Part shown: piece after piece, positions 42,459-58,923 of the stretch
Numbering within the stretch: the stretch's first letter is position 1
How the letters are laid out: each line of letters starts with the position of its first letter
NCBI RefSeq assembly: GCF_030373245.1
Contig: NZ_JAUCZF010000003.1
Location: 248,001 to 312,000, forward strand
DNA length: 64,000 bases
Source of the DNA: Hydrogenophaga sp.
Lineage (GTDB): Bacteria; Pseudomonadota; Gammaproteobacteria; Burkholderiales; Burkholderiaceae_C
Direction: 5' to 3'
Notes under the pieces: model-generated
Told to the model about the DNA's origin: nothing
The model's database searches: none
The model's input: the letters and a program-made list of their open reading frames with translations, nothing else
Position numbers and translations under genes: made by a program

Positions 42459-44019
42459 TGGGGAGCACCTGTTCAAGCGTCTTGGCAGACATGAGCACAC
42501 CTGGGATTCCCGCACCGGGGTGGGTGCCTGCACCCACCATGAAAAGGTTCTCGATGTCTTCGCTGCGGTTGTGCGCGCGGAACCACGCGCTTTGCAGCAG
42601 CAAGGGCTCTTGCCCAAAGGCCGCGCCCTGATACGACAGCAAGCGGTCTTGAAAGTCTTGCGGCGTCGTCACGCGGGAGGTGGTGACGTGCTGGCGCAGG
42701 CCCGGCAGCACCGTGCGCTCCAGCGCCTCGGCCACAGCCTGGCGGTAGGGCTCGGCGTGGGCCGCCCAGTCGGTGCCGCTGGCCAGGTGGGGCACAGGGC
42801 TCAGCACGTAGAAGGCATCACAACCGGCGGGCGCCAACGAAGGATCGGTGGCGGTGGGCCGGTGCAGGTAGAGGCTGAAGTCTTTGGCCAGCTTGTGCCG
42901 CTTGAAGATGTCTTTCAGCAGTTCGTCGTAGCGCGGCCCCAGCACCATCATGTGGTGAGGCACGTCGTCGTAGCGCTTGCTGGTGCCGAAGTACCAGACA
43001 AACAGACTCATGGAATGGCGGCTGTTTTCGATGCGCTGGTTGGACCAGCGGCGACGGTACTGGGGCTCGATCAGGTGGCGGTAGGTCCACATGGTGTCGG
43101 CGTTGGAGACCACGATGTCGGCCTTGACCTTTTCGCCGCCCGCCAAGGTGACGCCGTTCGTGCGGCCGAGCTTGTCGCTGCCCGCCGGGGCCGGTTCCAC
43201 ATCGATACGCGCGACCTCCGCGTTGTAGCGGATGCGCCCGCCCAGGCTCTCGAGCAGCTTGACCATGGCGGTGATGATGGCCCCAGTGCCGCCCATGGCC
43301 GAGTGCACGCCGTAGCGACGTTCCAGCGTGTTGATGAGGCTGTAGATGCAGGTCACCGACAGCGGATTGCCACCGATCAGCAAGGGGTGAAAACTGAACA
43401 CGATGCGCAACTTGGGGTTCTTGAAATAGCTGCACACCATCTGGTGGATGCTGCGCCAGCCGCGCATCTGCAGCATCTTGGGCACCGCGCGCAGCAGGTC
43501 ACCGACCGTGTTGTAGGCAATGCCACCGAGCTCGATGAATCCCTTCTGGTAGCAGACGGCGGCTTCTTCCAGAAACCGCTCGTAGCTCTCCAGGTCTTCG
43601 GGGCTGAAGCGGGCCACTTCGGCGCGCATGCGCTCGGCGTCGCCGGTGTAGTCGAACCAGGTGCCGTCGTCGAAGCGAATCCGGTAGTACGGGTCCATCG
43701 CCCGCAGCTCGACGTCGTCGCTGAAGGTTTTCCCGGCCAGCGCCCACAACTCGTCGAACATGAACGGCGCGGTGATGATGGTGGGACCGGCGTCGAAGGT
43801 GTAGCCGTCCTGGCGCCAGACGTAGGCGCGGCCCCCGGCGGCGTCGAGCTTCTCCAGCACCTCCACGCGCCAGCCGCGAAGCGCCAGGCGAATGGCGGCG
43901 GCCAGACCGCCAAAGCCGCTGCCGATGACGAGCGCACGCGGCCCACCCCTCGGTCCGGCGCCGGTGCCCGTGGCGAACAGGGGCGGGACGCCATCAGCGG
44001 GCGTGAAGTAGCTGTTCAT
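42439..44019 (-). CDS. crtI: Phytoene desaturase CrtI
   Basis: 526-aa FAD-dependent desaturase that converts phytoene to neurosporene and/or lycopene. The dinucleotide motif ALVIGSGFGGLAAAIRLA is near residue 30 and the bacterial-type desaturase signature NLFMVGAGTHPGAGIPGVLMSAK is at the C terminus. Whether it performs three or four steps cannot be read from sequence. The start MNSYFTPADG overlaps the end of puhE by 26 bp, and the 3' end overlaps crtB, forming puhE-crtI-crtB. Confidence 0.97.
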   Translation of the reverse strand: MNSYFTPADGVPPLFATGTGAGPRGGPRALVIGSGFGGLAAAIRLALRGWRVEVLEKLDAAGGRAYVWRQDGYTFDAGPTIITAPFMFDELWALAGKTFSDDVELRAMDPYYRIRFDDGTWFDYTGDAERMRAEVARFSPEDLESYERFLEEAAVCYQKGFIELGGIAYNTVGDLLRAVPKMLQMRGWRSIHQMVCSYFKNPKLRIVFSFHPLLIGGNPLSVTCIYSLINTLERRYGVHSAMGGTGAIITAMVKLLESLGGRIRYNAEVARIDVEPAPAGSDKLGRTNGVTLAGGEKVKADIVVSNADTMWTYRHLIEPQYRRRWSNQRIENSRHSMSLFVWYFGTSKRYDDVPHHMMVLGPRYDELLKDIFKRHKLAKDFSLYLHRPTATDPSLAPAGCDAFYVLSPVPHLASGTDWAAHAEPYRQAVAEALERTVLPGLRQHVTTSRVTTPQDFQDRLLSYQGAAFGQEPLLLQSAWFRAHNRSEDIENLFMVGAGTHPGAGIPGVLMSAKTLEQVLPNVKAFA

Positions 44020-44872
44020 GGCTGTCGGCCGTTGTGCCGTCGTGGGTGGTTTGTGCTTGGGCGGCTGCGCTAGGAACCGTGGGCGCCAGGCTGCCCGCTG
44101 CGGGCTGTCGTTTGGACAGGGCCCAGCGCCACAGCGCTGTGGTGGACACGGGCAGCACCAGCATCCCGTGCTCAATGATGGCCAGCGCCAGCATGGTGCC
44201 GACCAACGTCAGACCCAGCACGGTGGCTGCATCGGCCGCAGGGTCCAGCGCGCGCATCACCATCCAGCCCAGCACCAGACTGGCGCCGACCACCACGAAC
44301 GGAAACAGCAGGTTCATGGCACGACGACGGAAAAAGCTGCTGAGATAGACCAGGTGCGGTGGCAAGAACTCTTCGCTCAGGTTTCGCACGCCCAGGAAAA
44401 GATTGAGCTTGGCGCTGGTGCGCATGGACCACAGCACCACAAAAGTCCATGTGCCGACCTGGTTGGGCGCGCCCCAGGTCATGGCGATGAGCAGCACACC
44501 CACCAACAGAATGCCCAGCTCATGCCAGAGGATGGCGCGCACCGACTCGATGAAGCGCCGCCCTTCCCTGCCCTGGGCATAGGCAGCCGGGAGCGCGGTG
44601 GTGCGCGGCCCGGTGATCCAGCCGGTGAGGAAGCTGAGTTCGTGCCAGCCCCAGATCAGCAGCGCGCTGGTGAACGCGCAGTAGATGGCCGCGGTGTTGG
44701 TCAGATCGGCAGTGTGGTTCAACGCCACCAGCGCCGCCACGGCCAGGGCCGTGGATGCAAACAGGCTGAGCTTGTAGGCGCGTCTTTGCATGCCATTGAG
44801 CAACAGCACGATGCCCGTGCTGAACCACCAGATGAATACGGCGAACAGCGCGGCCAGGGCGATGTCAGACAT
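43994..44872 (-). CDS. puhE: Photosynthetic complex assembly protein PuhE
   Basis: 292-aa integral membrane protein of the PuhE family (putative photosynthetic complex assembly protein 2), with about seven hydrophobic segments and conserved WHELSFLTGWITGPR and LNLFLGVRNLSEEFLPPHL blocks. In Rhodobacter PuhE is needed for normal reaction-centre assembly and bacteriochlorophyll levels. Here it is separated from puhABC by acsF. The C-terminal ~40 residues are polar and variable. Confidence 0.93.
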   Translation of the reverse strand: MSDIALAALFAVFIWWFSTGIVLLLNGMQRRAYKLSLFASTALAVAALVALNHTADLTNTAAIYCAFTSALLIWGWHELSFLTGWITGPRTTALPAAYAQGREGRRFIESVRAILWHELGILLVGVLLIAMTWGAPNQVGTWTFVVLWSMRTSAKLNLFLGVRNLSEEFLPPHLVYLSSFFRRRAMNLLFPFVVVGASLVLGWMVMRALDPAADAATVLGLTLVGTMLALAIIEHGMLVLPVSTTALWRWALSKRQPAAGSLAPTVPSAAAQAQTTHDGTTADSHEQLLHAR

Positions 44873-44927
44873 GGATCGCTTGCCTGTGGGGACTTGACCT
44901 CAAGGGACGCGGCTCGAACAACACCGT

Positions 44928-46058
44928 CTACCAGCTCGGCGCCACGCGCACGTTCACCGGCAGCTCGTGCCGGTGAACCGGCATCAGGTACAGGCGCGCG
45001 AAGGTGGCTGCACCGGCGACCGCGCAAGAAAGCTGCTGGAGCTTGCCGACGATGCCGCCGCGCTGTTTGGCTGCATCCATCTTGCTCTGGATCATGAACA
45101 GCCTGGCCAACCCGGCGCGGAAGGCCGGGTTGTCGGTGTCCAGAGAAATCGGGAACACCTGCTTGGTGATTTCGGTGGTGATGCGAAACACCTCGTAGTC
45201 GTAGGACGTTGGGTCCAGGCCCATCGCTGCTTTCAACATCGGTCGGGTGTGGTCGCGCACGTACATCGTGGCGTACACCGCCAACAGAAAGAAGCGGATC
45301 CACAGCAGGTTGCCGCCTTTGAGCAGGTGCGGCTGGGTGCGCATGATCAGCGCGAAGCTCTCGCCGTGCCGGAATTCATCATTGCACCAACGCTCGAACC
45401 ACCGGAAGATGGGGTGAAAGCGCTTCTCGGGATGGCGTTCGAGCTGGCGGAAGATGGTGATGTAGCGCGCGTAGCCAATCTTTTCGCTGAGGTAGGTGGC
45501 GTAGAAAATGTACTTGGGCTTGAAGTAGGTGTAGGCCTTGGTGCGCTTGAGGTCGCCCAGGTCCAGACCGATACCGAAATCGCGCAGGCTCTGGTTGATG
45601 AAGCCGGCATGGCGCGACTCGTCGCGCGCCATGTAGCGCATGAGCGCCTTGATGTCGGGATTGGTGATGTTCTTCTGGATTTCGTTGTACAGGATGCAGC
45701 CGCTGAACTCGCTGGTCACGCTGCTGATCAGAAAGTCCAGGAACTCTTCGCGCAGCTCGGGCGACACCCTTGAAAATACCTGCGCCACTTCCGCGGCGAA
45801 CTCCGGCGTGCGCTGGAAGTGATCATGGTTGTTGTCGCCTTCGTACTCGGCCATCATGGCGTCCCACTCGGCGCGCAACGGCGAGACGTCGATGGCGTCC
45901 ATGGCCTTGAAGTCGGTGGTGTAGAAGCGCGGGCTCAACAGCGATTCAGACTTGGCCTTACGCGCAGCGTCATCTGAGCTATGGATACCTTCAACTGATG
46001 GTGCATGACCAACGGTGGCGGTGACGGAATGGGCGGCTTGCATGATGGTGTCCTTCAA
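44928..46058 (-). CDS. acsF: AcsF, O2-dependent Mg-protoporphyrin IX monomethyl ester cyclase
   Basis: 376-aa diiron oxygenase that closes the isocyclic ring E using O2. The diiron ligands are visible as E117 (VTSEFSG), E147/H150 (DESRH) and E228/H231 (DEFRH). The O2-independent BchE is absent from the window, so bacteriochlorophyll synthesis encoded here needs oxygen. It sits between puhC (2-bp gap) and puhE, in the puh operon. The start at [16 protein letters not shown] five codons later is the alternative. Confidence 0.97.
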   Translation of the reverse strand: MKDTIMQAAHSVTATVGHAPSVEGIHSSDDAARKAKSESLLSPRFYTTDFKAMDAIDVSPLRAEWDAMMAEYEGDNNHDHFQRTPEFAAEVAQVFSRVSPELREEFLDFLISSVTSEFSGCILYNEIQKNITNPDIKALMRYMARDESRHAGFINQSLRDFGIGLDLGDLKRTKAYTYFKPKYIFYATYLSEKIGYARYITIFRQLERHPEKRFHPIFRWFERWCNDEFRHGESFALIMRTQPHLLKGGNLLWIRFFLLAVYATMYVRDHTRPMLKAAMGLDPTSYDYEVFRITTEITKQVFPISLDTDNPAFRAGLARLFMIQSKMDAAKQRGGIVGKLQQLSCAVAGAATFARLYLMPVHRHELPVNVRVAPSW

Positions 46059-46060
46059 GT

Positions 46061-46585
46061 TCAGGGCTTGGCGGGATGGGAGACGACGTTGGGCACATTC
46101 ACCGGGCTCGCGGTGAGCAAGGGTGCAAAGGCGGCAGCATTCGTCGGACCGAACGACTCCAGATCCACCCGCTGCTGAGTCAGCGGATCGAACAGTGTCA
46201 GCCCGCCATCGGTGCGAGCGATCAGCTGAAAGGGTTGCTCCGAGCCCAGGCCACGCGACTTGCGCTCACGCGCGAGTGCGCGCAAGGTGCCACGCAGAAA
46301 GCCCTGCTCACCCTGGAACGAGCGCACCAGCTCGCCGGTGCGGCCATCGATGACGGCGATGCCACCATCGGGTTGGTCCACAAAGCGCAGAGCGCGCTCC
46401 ATGGTGCCGGGCTGCGGCTTCTGGTCGGGGCCATTGCCGGTGATGCGCACCAGACCGACACTGATCAAAGAAAAGGCGATGACACCGCCTGCACACAACA
46501 GCACCCAGCGCGGGAAGCTGTCGGGCGCCAGCGGTTGGCCGTTTGAGGGAAGTTGGGCCTGAGTAGCTTGAGCGGCGTTGTTCAT
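46061..46585 (-). CDS. puhC: Photosynthetic complex assembly protein PuhC
   Basis: 174-aa protein with one N-terminal membrane helix (about residues 26-47, [20 protein letters not shown]) and a periplasmic domain; [22 protein letters not shown] and [20 protein letters not shown] are conserved PuhC blocks. PuhC affects RC-LH1 organisation in Rhodobacter. It lies 23 bp after puhB and 2 bp before acsF. Confidence 0.93.
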   Translation of the reverse strand: MNNAAQATQAQLPSNGQPLAPDSFPRWVLLCAGGVIAFSLISVGLVRITGNGPDQKPQPGTMERALRFVDQPDGGIAVIDGRTGELVRSFQGEQGFLRGTLRALARERKSRGLGSEQPFQLIARTDGGLTLFDPLTQQRVDLESFGPTNAAAFAPLLTASPVNVPNVVSHPAKP

Positions 46586-46608
46586 GGTGCGGTGTGCCCA
46601 GTGGGTGT

Positions 46609-47304
46609 TCAGGTGAGACCGACTTGCCAGCGATGGCCAGGCGCAGTGGATGCCAATTCAGGCGCAGCAGCAACGCCGGTGGTGGGAGCCTCTGCGGCCA
46701 CTGTCGCGCCCGTGCTGGCAAACCAGGCCTGGGACAAGAGCGCTGCCACATGTTCTGCGTTCGGCACCGCGCGCAACATCGGCTCCGGGCGGGCCAGCAC
46801 CCAGGGGCGCACGTGCGGCCACAGGTGCAGCCAGGCAATGTGGTCCTCACCGCCCATGGCAATGAGGATGTCGCCACAACCGTCCTTGTGCTGGCGCAGG
46901 CTGGCCGATTTCACCAGGCACAGCGGCAGGTTGAAGGTCAGCGTGAGCGCGATGCCGATCCGCATGACGATGCGTTTGTCGGTGAGTGTGTAGACCGCTG
47001 TGCGCGCTGTGGCCCAGGCCAGGCCGGCGAGCGCGGCGAAGCCCATCACGGACAGAAAGCCCAGCAACGCGATCGACTTCAAGCCATCGGCGAACGAGCC
47101 GCCATCACCCATGGTGCTGGCGACGTTCCAGGCCAGCATCAGCGCGAAGTACACCGCCACCTTGCGCAGGTGGAAGATGCGCAGCGCCACCTCACGGAAG
47201 TCGGGTGACCCCTGCCAGAGGATTTTTTCGTTGGCCGGCAACAGCTCGGGCAGGCCATACTGCGGTTCAAACTCATGTTCGTGGCCGTGGCTTTTGATCG
47301 GCAT
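46609..47304 (-). CDS. puhB: Photosynthetic complex assembly protein PuhB
   Basis: 231-aa reaction-centre assembly factor with two or three membrane helices and a PH-like domain. Typical blocks are GLPELLPANEKILWQGSPD and TALYT-like TAVYTLTDKRIVMRIGIAL. The C-terminal ~45 residues are Ala/Thr-rich and variable. It is between puhA and puhC. Confidence 0.95.
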   Translation of the reverse strand: MPIKSHGHEHEFEPQYGLPELLPANEKILWQGSPDFREVALRIFHLRKVAVYFALMLAWNVASTMGDGGSFADGLKSIALLGFLSVMGFAALAGLAWATARTAVYTLTDKRIVMRIGIALTLTFNLPLCLVKSASLRQHKDGCGDILIAMGGEDHIAWLHLWPHVRPWVLARPEPMLRAVPNAEHVAALLSQAWFASTGATVAAEAPTTGVAAAPELASTAPGHRWQVGLT

Positions 47305-47373
47305 GGTGTGCTCTCTGGTGAGATGGAGAAACGGGCTTCAGGCGATGTGCGTCTGTGAGCTTTCTGTCGGCGC

Positions 47374-48135
47374 TCAGATCCAGGGGTCGCCCCGGCTGGG
47401 CTCGGCGTACAAGGTGCCAGCGCCAAAGTACGCACTGATGCGCTCCTCTTCCAGGAAGGTCACCTGGTCCGGGTTCTTCAGACCCGGCACATCGGCGAAC
47501 TGGTGGGAGAAGAGGGACAACACCTGAACGCTGGCACTGCCGATGCGCGTGAACGGGATCGGCACCATCACGCGACGCGGCCCGCTCGCGGTCGGTGTTT
47601 CCACCTCCAGGAATCGGAACAGCATCTCGGCCTGGTCGAGCCAGACGTCCACCACCTTGCCGGCACTCTTGAAGTCACCGGCAATGACTTCCAGGCCGCG
47701 GGGGTCTGTGTCGTTCTTGCTGATGCTGTAAGCCTGGGCTACCCGCAGCGGAATGATCTTGGGGCCACCGGCGTGCATCATGTCGGGCACGTCGGCGCGG
47801 TTGGACCAGGCACCTGCGCCCACACCAGCCAGCAGCGGGTCGCCAGTTGGCTCAATGGGCGAACCAGGCGAAGCATAGGTCCCGGCGGCTGCGTAGTCGG
47901 GTTCACCGCGTTTGAGGTCGGGCACGACCACATCGCCATGCACGGTCTTGAAGGTCTTGGGTGAAGGCACAGGCCAGCCCTTGACTTCCAGGCTGAGCCC
48001 ATCAGTTTGCATCGGGTAGCCCTCTCGATGGCCTTCTCGAACGAGGTAGTAGATCAAACCGGCAAAGAACAACCAGAACACGTACAGAAGAATCTGTGCC
48101 AGGTCGACATATCCGGTGATGGCGCCGAATTCCAT
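47374..48135 (-). CDS. puhA: Photosynthetic reaction centre H subunit
   Basis: 253-aa H subunit with a single N-terminal membrane helix (about residues 10-28) and a cytoplasmic beta-rich PRC domain that caps the L/M quinone side and shapes proton delivery to QB. GYVDLAQILLYVFWLFFAGLIYYLVREGHREGYP at the N terminus and DVWLDQAEMLFRFLEVE in the PRC domain are characteristic. It follows lhaA by 51 bp. Confidence 0.98.
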   Translation of the reverse strand: MEFGAITGYVDLAQILLYVFWLFFAGLIYYLVREGHREGYPMQTDGLSLEVKGWPVPSPKTFKTVHGDVVVPDLKRGEPDYAAAGTYASPGSPIEPTGDPLLAGVGAGAWSNRADVPDMMHAGGPKIIPLRVAQAYSISKNDTDPRGLEVIAGDFKSAGKVVDVWLDQAEMLFRFLEVETPTASGPRRVMVPIPFTRIGSASVQVLSLFSHQFADVPGLKNPDQVTFLEEERISAYFGAGTLYAEPSRGDPWI

Positions 48136-48186
48136 GGGGAACGCTCCTTTCTTGGGGTGAAGGTCGGGAAATCTATTGAGGAAGGT

Positions 48187-49626
48187 CTAACTCGGGAGTT
48201 CGGCTAGGCCGAACTTGCGAGGGGGATGCAGGGCTTGTGAACGGCGGCCCACGAGAGGACCAATGACCGCCAGCGTCAAGAACAACAGCAACAGTTCGAG
48301 GTGGTACACAAAGCTGTATCCAGTGACTGGGTTGGCCAGCGCCAGGCCCAGAGTGCCCTGATTTGCGAGGGTCGAGACGAGATCGCGCAAGCCTCCACCA
48401 AAAAAAGTGGCTAAGCCGGCACCGGCGGCCTGCACTGCGCCCCAGGCGCCCAGAGCCATGCCGATATAGCGCCCCTCTTCCATTCGCATGGCGGCGGACA
48501 ACGTGCCCACCGCAAACAGCCCGCCACCGAAGCCTATGCCCCAGGCACCTGACCGAAACAACCAGGCTGCGTCCAGGGGAGCGGCAAAAATAACTGCCGA
48601 AAAGGCTGGCAGCCCTGCCAATGCGCCGTAAGCCGCCAGGCGCATGGGATCTGCCCCGCGAGCCAGTTGGCGTCCTGCCAGCACGAATCCGATGAGTGCA
48701 CCACCAGACATCAGGGCCGTCAGCGCACTGGTGGCTCCCACGCTCAAATGCAGAATCTCGCCGCCGTAAGGCTCAAGGATGATGTCCTGCATTTGGAACG
48801 CCATCGTGCCCAGCCCGGTGGCCCACAGGAAACGGCGCGCCCGCTGGTGGGTGATGAACTGACGCCATGCGACCAGGAATGGTGCAGGTGGTGCCTGCTT
48901 CTTCATGGCCGCCGCCCGCACAACATCGCGCGGCTCCTGCTTCCAGAGCGCAACGCAGTTGAGCGCCAGCACGACCAGCGCAAAACCCTGCACGGTCTGG
49001 ACCAGCCGTTGCGGCGAAAACTCGGCCAGCAAGAAGCTGAAGACCAGACTGCCGCCCACCGCGCCGAGCAACAGCATGATGTACATCAGCGCCACCACGC
49101 GCGGCCGGGTCTCTTCGCTGGCCTGGTCGGTGGCCAGAGCAAGGCCAGCCGTCTGCGAGGTCTGAAGCCCCGCGCCCACCATCAGGAAGGAGACAGCAGC
49201 AGCAGTCGGACCGAACCATTCGGGCACCGCCACAGCATTGCCACCCGACATCACCAGCAAGGCAAAGGGCATCACGGCCAGGCCGAAGAATTGCACCAGC
49301 GTGCCGCCCCACATGAACGGCACCCGCCGCCACCCAAAGGCCGAGCGGTGGGTGTCGGACTGGTACCCGGTGACCGCACGAAACGGTGCCACCAACATCG
49401 GCAGGGCGACCATCAGAGACACCAGCCAGGCAGCGACGCCGAGCTCCACAATCATCACGCGATTCAAGGTGCCCACCATCAGCGCGGTGGTCATACCCAT
49501 CGTCACCTTGAAGAGCGAAAGACGCAGCAGGCGCGACATCGGCAAACCGGCACTGGCCACGTCGGCAAACGGCAGCCATTCTGCGGGCAGGGACCGCGCC
49601 ATCTTGCCGATGAGTTTGGCCGTCAT
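48187..49626 (-). CDS. lhaA: LhaA, PucC-family LH1 assembly/BChl delivery membrane protein
   Basis: 479-aa, 12-helix major-facilitator-type protein of the BCD (bacteriochlorophyll delivery) family. LSLFKVTMGMTTALMVGTLNRVMIVELGV and the DxxRSxFGWRRVPFMW loop are hallmark sequences. LhaA is required for LH1 assembly in Rhodobacter. The start MTAKLIGKMA overlaps the bchM stop (ATGA). A second family member is at 62.4 kb. Confidence 0.93.
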   Translation of the reverse strand: MTAKLIGKMARSLPAEWLPFADVASAGLPMSRLLRLSLFKVTMGMTTALMVGTLNRVMIVELGVAAWLVSLMVALPMLVAPFRAVTGYQSDTHRSAFGWRRVPFMWGGTLVQFFGLAVMPFALLVMSGGNAVAVPEWFGPTAAAVSFLMVGAGLQTSQTAGLALATDQASEETRPRVVALMYIMLLLGAVGGSLVFSFLLAEFSPQRLVQTVQGFALVVLALNCVALWKQEPRDVVRAAAMKKQAPPAPFLVAWRQFITHQRARRFLWATGLGTMAFQMQDIILEPYGGEILHLSVGATSALTALMSGGALIGFVLAGRQLARGADPMRLAAYGALAGLPAFSAVIFAAPLDAAWLFRSGAWGIGFGGGLFAVGTLSAAMRMEEGRYIGMALGAWGAVQAAGAGLATFFGGGLRDLVSTLANQGTLGLALANPVTGYSFVYHLELLLLFLTLAVIGPLVGRRSQALHPPRKFGLAELPS

Positions 49627-50336
49627 GTCCGCCTCCACTCCAAGGCCTGGCTCTTGTAGAAACCACCGGTCACCAGCTCAAAGCGCCCAGGACTCCAGCC
49701 TTCAAAAGCCGGGTCTTGGGCCATCAGCCTGTGCAGCACCTGTGGCGACACCGGTTCGATGGCTGGCGAGCGATCCCCTTTGGGAAACAGGCGACCGATG
49801 CCCAGCATCAGCAGGCTGCCCGGCGTACGCGGTGCGGCGGTGAAGACCATCGAATGGCGGGTGCGTGCGGCCAAGCGCGCCAGCGAAGACACGATGTCGG
49901 TATCCCGGTAATGGATCAGCGAGTCCATCGCTACCACGTGGTCAAACGCTCCGAGGCCGGGGTCCAGCATGTCGCCACTGCGGAAGTCGATCGCTCCCCA
50001 GCCAGGGGAACTGAGCAGCGACTCGGGCAGGCGCTCGCGAGCCAGGTCGACCAAGGTAGTCGAGAGGTCAATGGCCACCACATGGGCGCCGCGCCGAGCG
50101 GCCTCAACCGCCAGCGCACCTGTGCCACATCCGGCGTCGAGGATGCGTTGACCCCTCAGGTCTTGCGGCAACCAAGACAACAAGGTGCTGCGCATGCGAT
50201 CACGCCCGGCCCGCACCGTGGCGCGAACACGACCGACGGGCGCGGTGGATGTCAACCGGGCCCAGGCTTCGGCCGCAGTGCGGTCGAAGTACGTCTCGAG
50301 TTCGCCTCGGCGAGTGATGTAGGTGCGGGTGGTCAT
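49623..50336 (-). CDS. bchM: BchM, Mg-protoporphyrin IX O-methyltransferase
   Basis: 237-aa SAM-dependent methyltransferase that makes Mg-protoporphyrin IX monomethyl ester. The SAM motif ILDAGCGTGALAVEAARRGA lies near residues 65-85, and FDHVVAMDSLIHY is the post-I acidic region. The start at MTTRTYITRRGELETYF is typical; the open frame runs 15 codons upstream into the bchL-bchM junction. The stop overlaps lhaA. Confidence 0.96.
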   Translation of the reverse strand: MTTRTYITRRGELETYFDRTAAEAWARLTSTAPVGRVRATVRAGRDRMRSTLLSWLPQDLRGQRILDAGCGTGALAVEAARRGAHVVAIDLSTTLVDLARERLPESLLSSPGWGAIDFRSGDMLDPGLGAFDHVVAMDSLIHYRDTDIVSSLARLAARTRHSMVFTAAPRTPGSLLMLGIGRLFPKGDRSPAIEPVSPQVLHRLMAQDPAFEGWSPGRFELVTGGFYKSQALEWRRT

Positions 50337-50373
50337 GGCTTCAGTTCGGGATGGAAGGCAACACGCCTCGGAC

Positions 50374-55125
<4,752 letters not shown>

Positions 55126-55151
<26 letters not shown>

Positions 55152-56742
55152 CGTAGAGTGTCTCAAGGGTGATGAGCTGCAGACCTTTGTCGCGTGCAAA
55201 CAGCTCGGTGTTGCGGCGGGCCTTGCCGCGCACAAAAAACGGAATCTTGCGCAGCTCTTTTTCGGCATCGGCCGACCAGGTGGCGACCGCTTGAGCCGAG
55301 CTGCTGGCCGCTGCGGCAATGGCCTGTTCGGCTTCTGCGGTGGCCAGTTCGTCTGGCGCGTCGGCGGGTTCATCCACCGTTGCCTGACCGCTTGTGATGG
55401 GGCGCGACACCGCGCCACCAAGGTGCGAGGGTGCGGCGTTTTCATGGAACTCGGCATCACCCCGGAACATGCCGATGAGGTGCTCTTCCAGACCCATCAT
55501 GAGCGGGTGGACCCAGGTATCGAACAGCACGTTGGCGCCCTCGAAGCCCATCTGGGGCGAGTAACGGGCGGGGAAATCCTGCACATGCACTGGCGCCGAA
55601 ATCACCGCACAAGGAATACCCAGACGCTTGGCGATGTGGCGCTCCATCTGGGTGCCGAGCACCAGCTCGGGCTGCAGTTCGGCGATGCGGGCTTCCACAT
55701 CCAGGTAGTCGTCGCAGATCAGAGCGTCAACGCCATACAGCTTGGCCGCTTCGCGCACTTCGCGCGCAAACTCGCGGCTGTAGGTGCCGAGACCGACCAC
55801 GGTGAAGCCCATCTCGTCCTGCGCGATGCGCGCTGCGGCGACCACGTGGGTGGCGTCGCCAAACACGAACACCCGCTTGCTCGTCAGATAGGTGGAGTCC
55901 ACCGAGCGGGCGTACCAGGGCGCACGGGCGTCCGCATTGGCCAACACCGGCGCTGGATCCACGGCGGCGAGCGCAGAGACTTCGCGGATGAAATCGCGCG
56001 TGGCGCCCGAGCCAATCGGCACGATGGTGGTGGCCGGTTGACCAAAGGTTCTTTGCAGCCAGCCCGCCGCCACGCTGGCTATCTCGGGGTAGAGCACGAC
56101 GTTGAAGTCCGCATCGCCCAGACGGGCCAGATCGGCTGGTGTGGCACCTTGCGGTGCCGTGACATTGATGTCAATGCCCATCTGGGTGAGCAAGTCGCTG
56201 ATCTCGCGCAGATCGTCGCGGTGGCGAAAGCCCAGCGCGGTCGGCCCCAGGATGTTGCAACGGGCGCGCTGACCGGGTTCACGTGGCGCACGCCTTACCG
56301 AGGTGTCAACGAGGTGACGGACCATCTGGTAGAAGGTTTCAGCAGCGCCCCAATTTTCCTTGCGCTGGTACGACGGCAACTCCAGTGCCACCACCGGAAC
56401 CGGCAGGTCCAGCGCCTTGCACAGGCCACCCGGATCGTCCTGGATCAGCTCGGCGGTACACGAGGCGCCGACCATCATCGCCTGCGGGTGGAATCGCTCG
56501 AAGGCCTCGCGCGCCGCGGTCTTGAACAGCTCGGCCGTGTCGCCACCGAGGTCGCGCGCCTGGAAGGTGGTGTAGGTCACTGGCGGACGCTGGGCGTCGC
56601 GCTGGATCATGGTGAACAGCAGGTCGGCGTAGGTGTCACCTTGAGGTGCATGCAGCACGTAGTGCACACCTTGCATGGCGGTTGCGATCCGCATGGCTCC
56701 CACATGGGGCGGGCCTTCGTAAGTCCAGAGCGTCAGTTGCAT
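55126..56742 (-). CDS. bchB: Dark protochlorophyllide reductase subunit BchB
   Basis: 538-aa NifK-like subunit of the BchNB catalytic complex. The unusual Asp ligand of the NB [4Fe-4S] cluster is D36 in [26 protein letters not shown] and the C-terminal protein-binding segment ([15 protein letters not shown]) are family features. A ~50-residue Ala/Glu-rich insert precedes that segment. The start [10 protein letters not shown] follows bchN by 2 bp. Confidence 0.97.
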
Positions 56743-56744
56743 GG

Positions 56745-58600
<1,856 letters not shown>

Positions 58601-58632
58601 CGGACGGGTCTCCTTCGTTCTTGCTGGAGCCC

Positions 58633-58689
58633 AATTTAGAGCTTCCCAACGAAAGTGTCAACTTTTATTGACGTATATTTTTATTGACA
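58633..58689 (-). promoter_or_regulatory. bchF promoter with overlapping tandem PpsR/CrtJ sites
   Basis: On the minus strand TTGACA (58661-58656) and TAAATT (58638-58633) with a 17-bp spacer form a near-consensus sigma70 promoter for bchF. TGT-N12-ACG (58656-58673) covers the -35, and CGT-N12-ACA (58672-58689) abuts it, overlapping by 2 bp. The arrangement differs from the 8-bp-spaced pairs at crtE and bchC. Confidence 0.83.
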
Positions 58690-58737
58690 TTCTCAGCCAC
58701 CATAGTAAAGTTTTTTGTACGGGATACCCGATAGGTT

Positions 58738-58766
58738 TTGACGGTTGCGCTTGACACAGGTACAAC
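58738..58766 (+). promoter_or_regulatory. Candidate promoter for ppaA-ppsR
   Basis: TTGACG (58738-58743), a 17-bp spacer and TACAAC (58761-58766) give a moderate sigma70-like promoter reading towards ppaA. It is about 50 bp from the divergent bchF control region. The rest of the 323-bp bchF-ppaA gap holds no gene. Confidence 0.45.
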
Positions 58767-58923
58767 CCAGGCAGGTCCAAATGCGATTCGGACAAGATCC
58801 GTCAGCTTTGAGCCCCTAGAATTTCATTACGCAAACCACCTGATGGCGTAAGAAAGCACCGGCAATGACCGTGGCCCCTGCGTGAATCGGCACCCGCGCA
58901 AAAGCGCAGAGGAGACACGGAAC

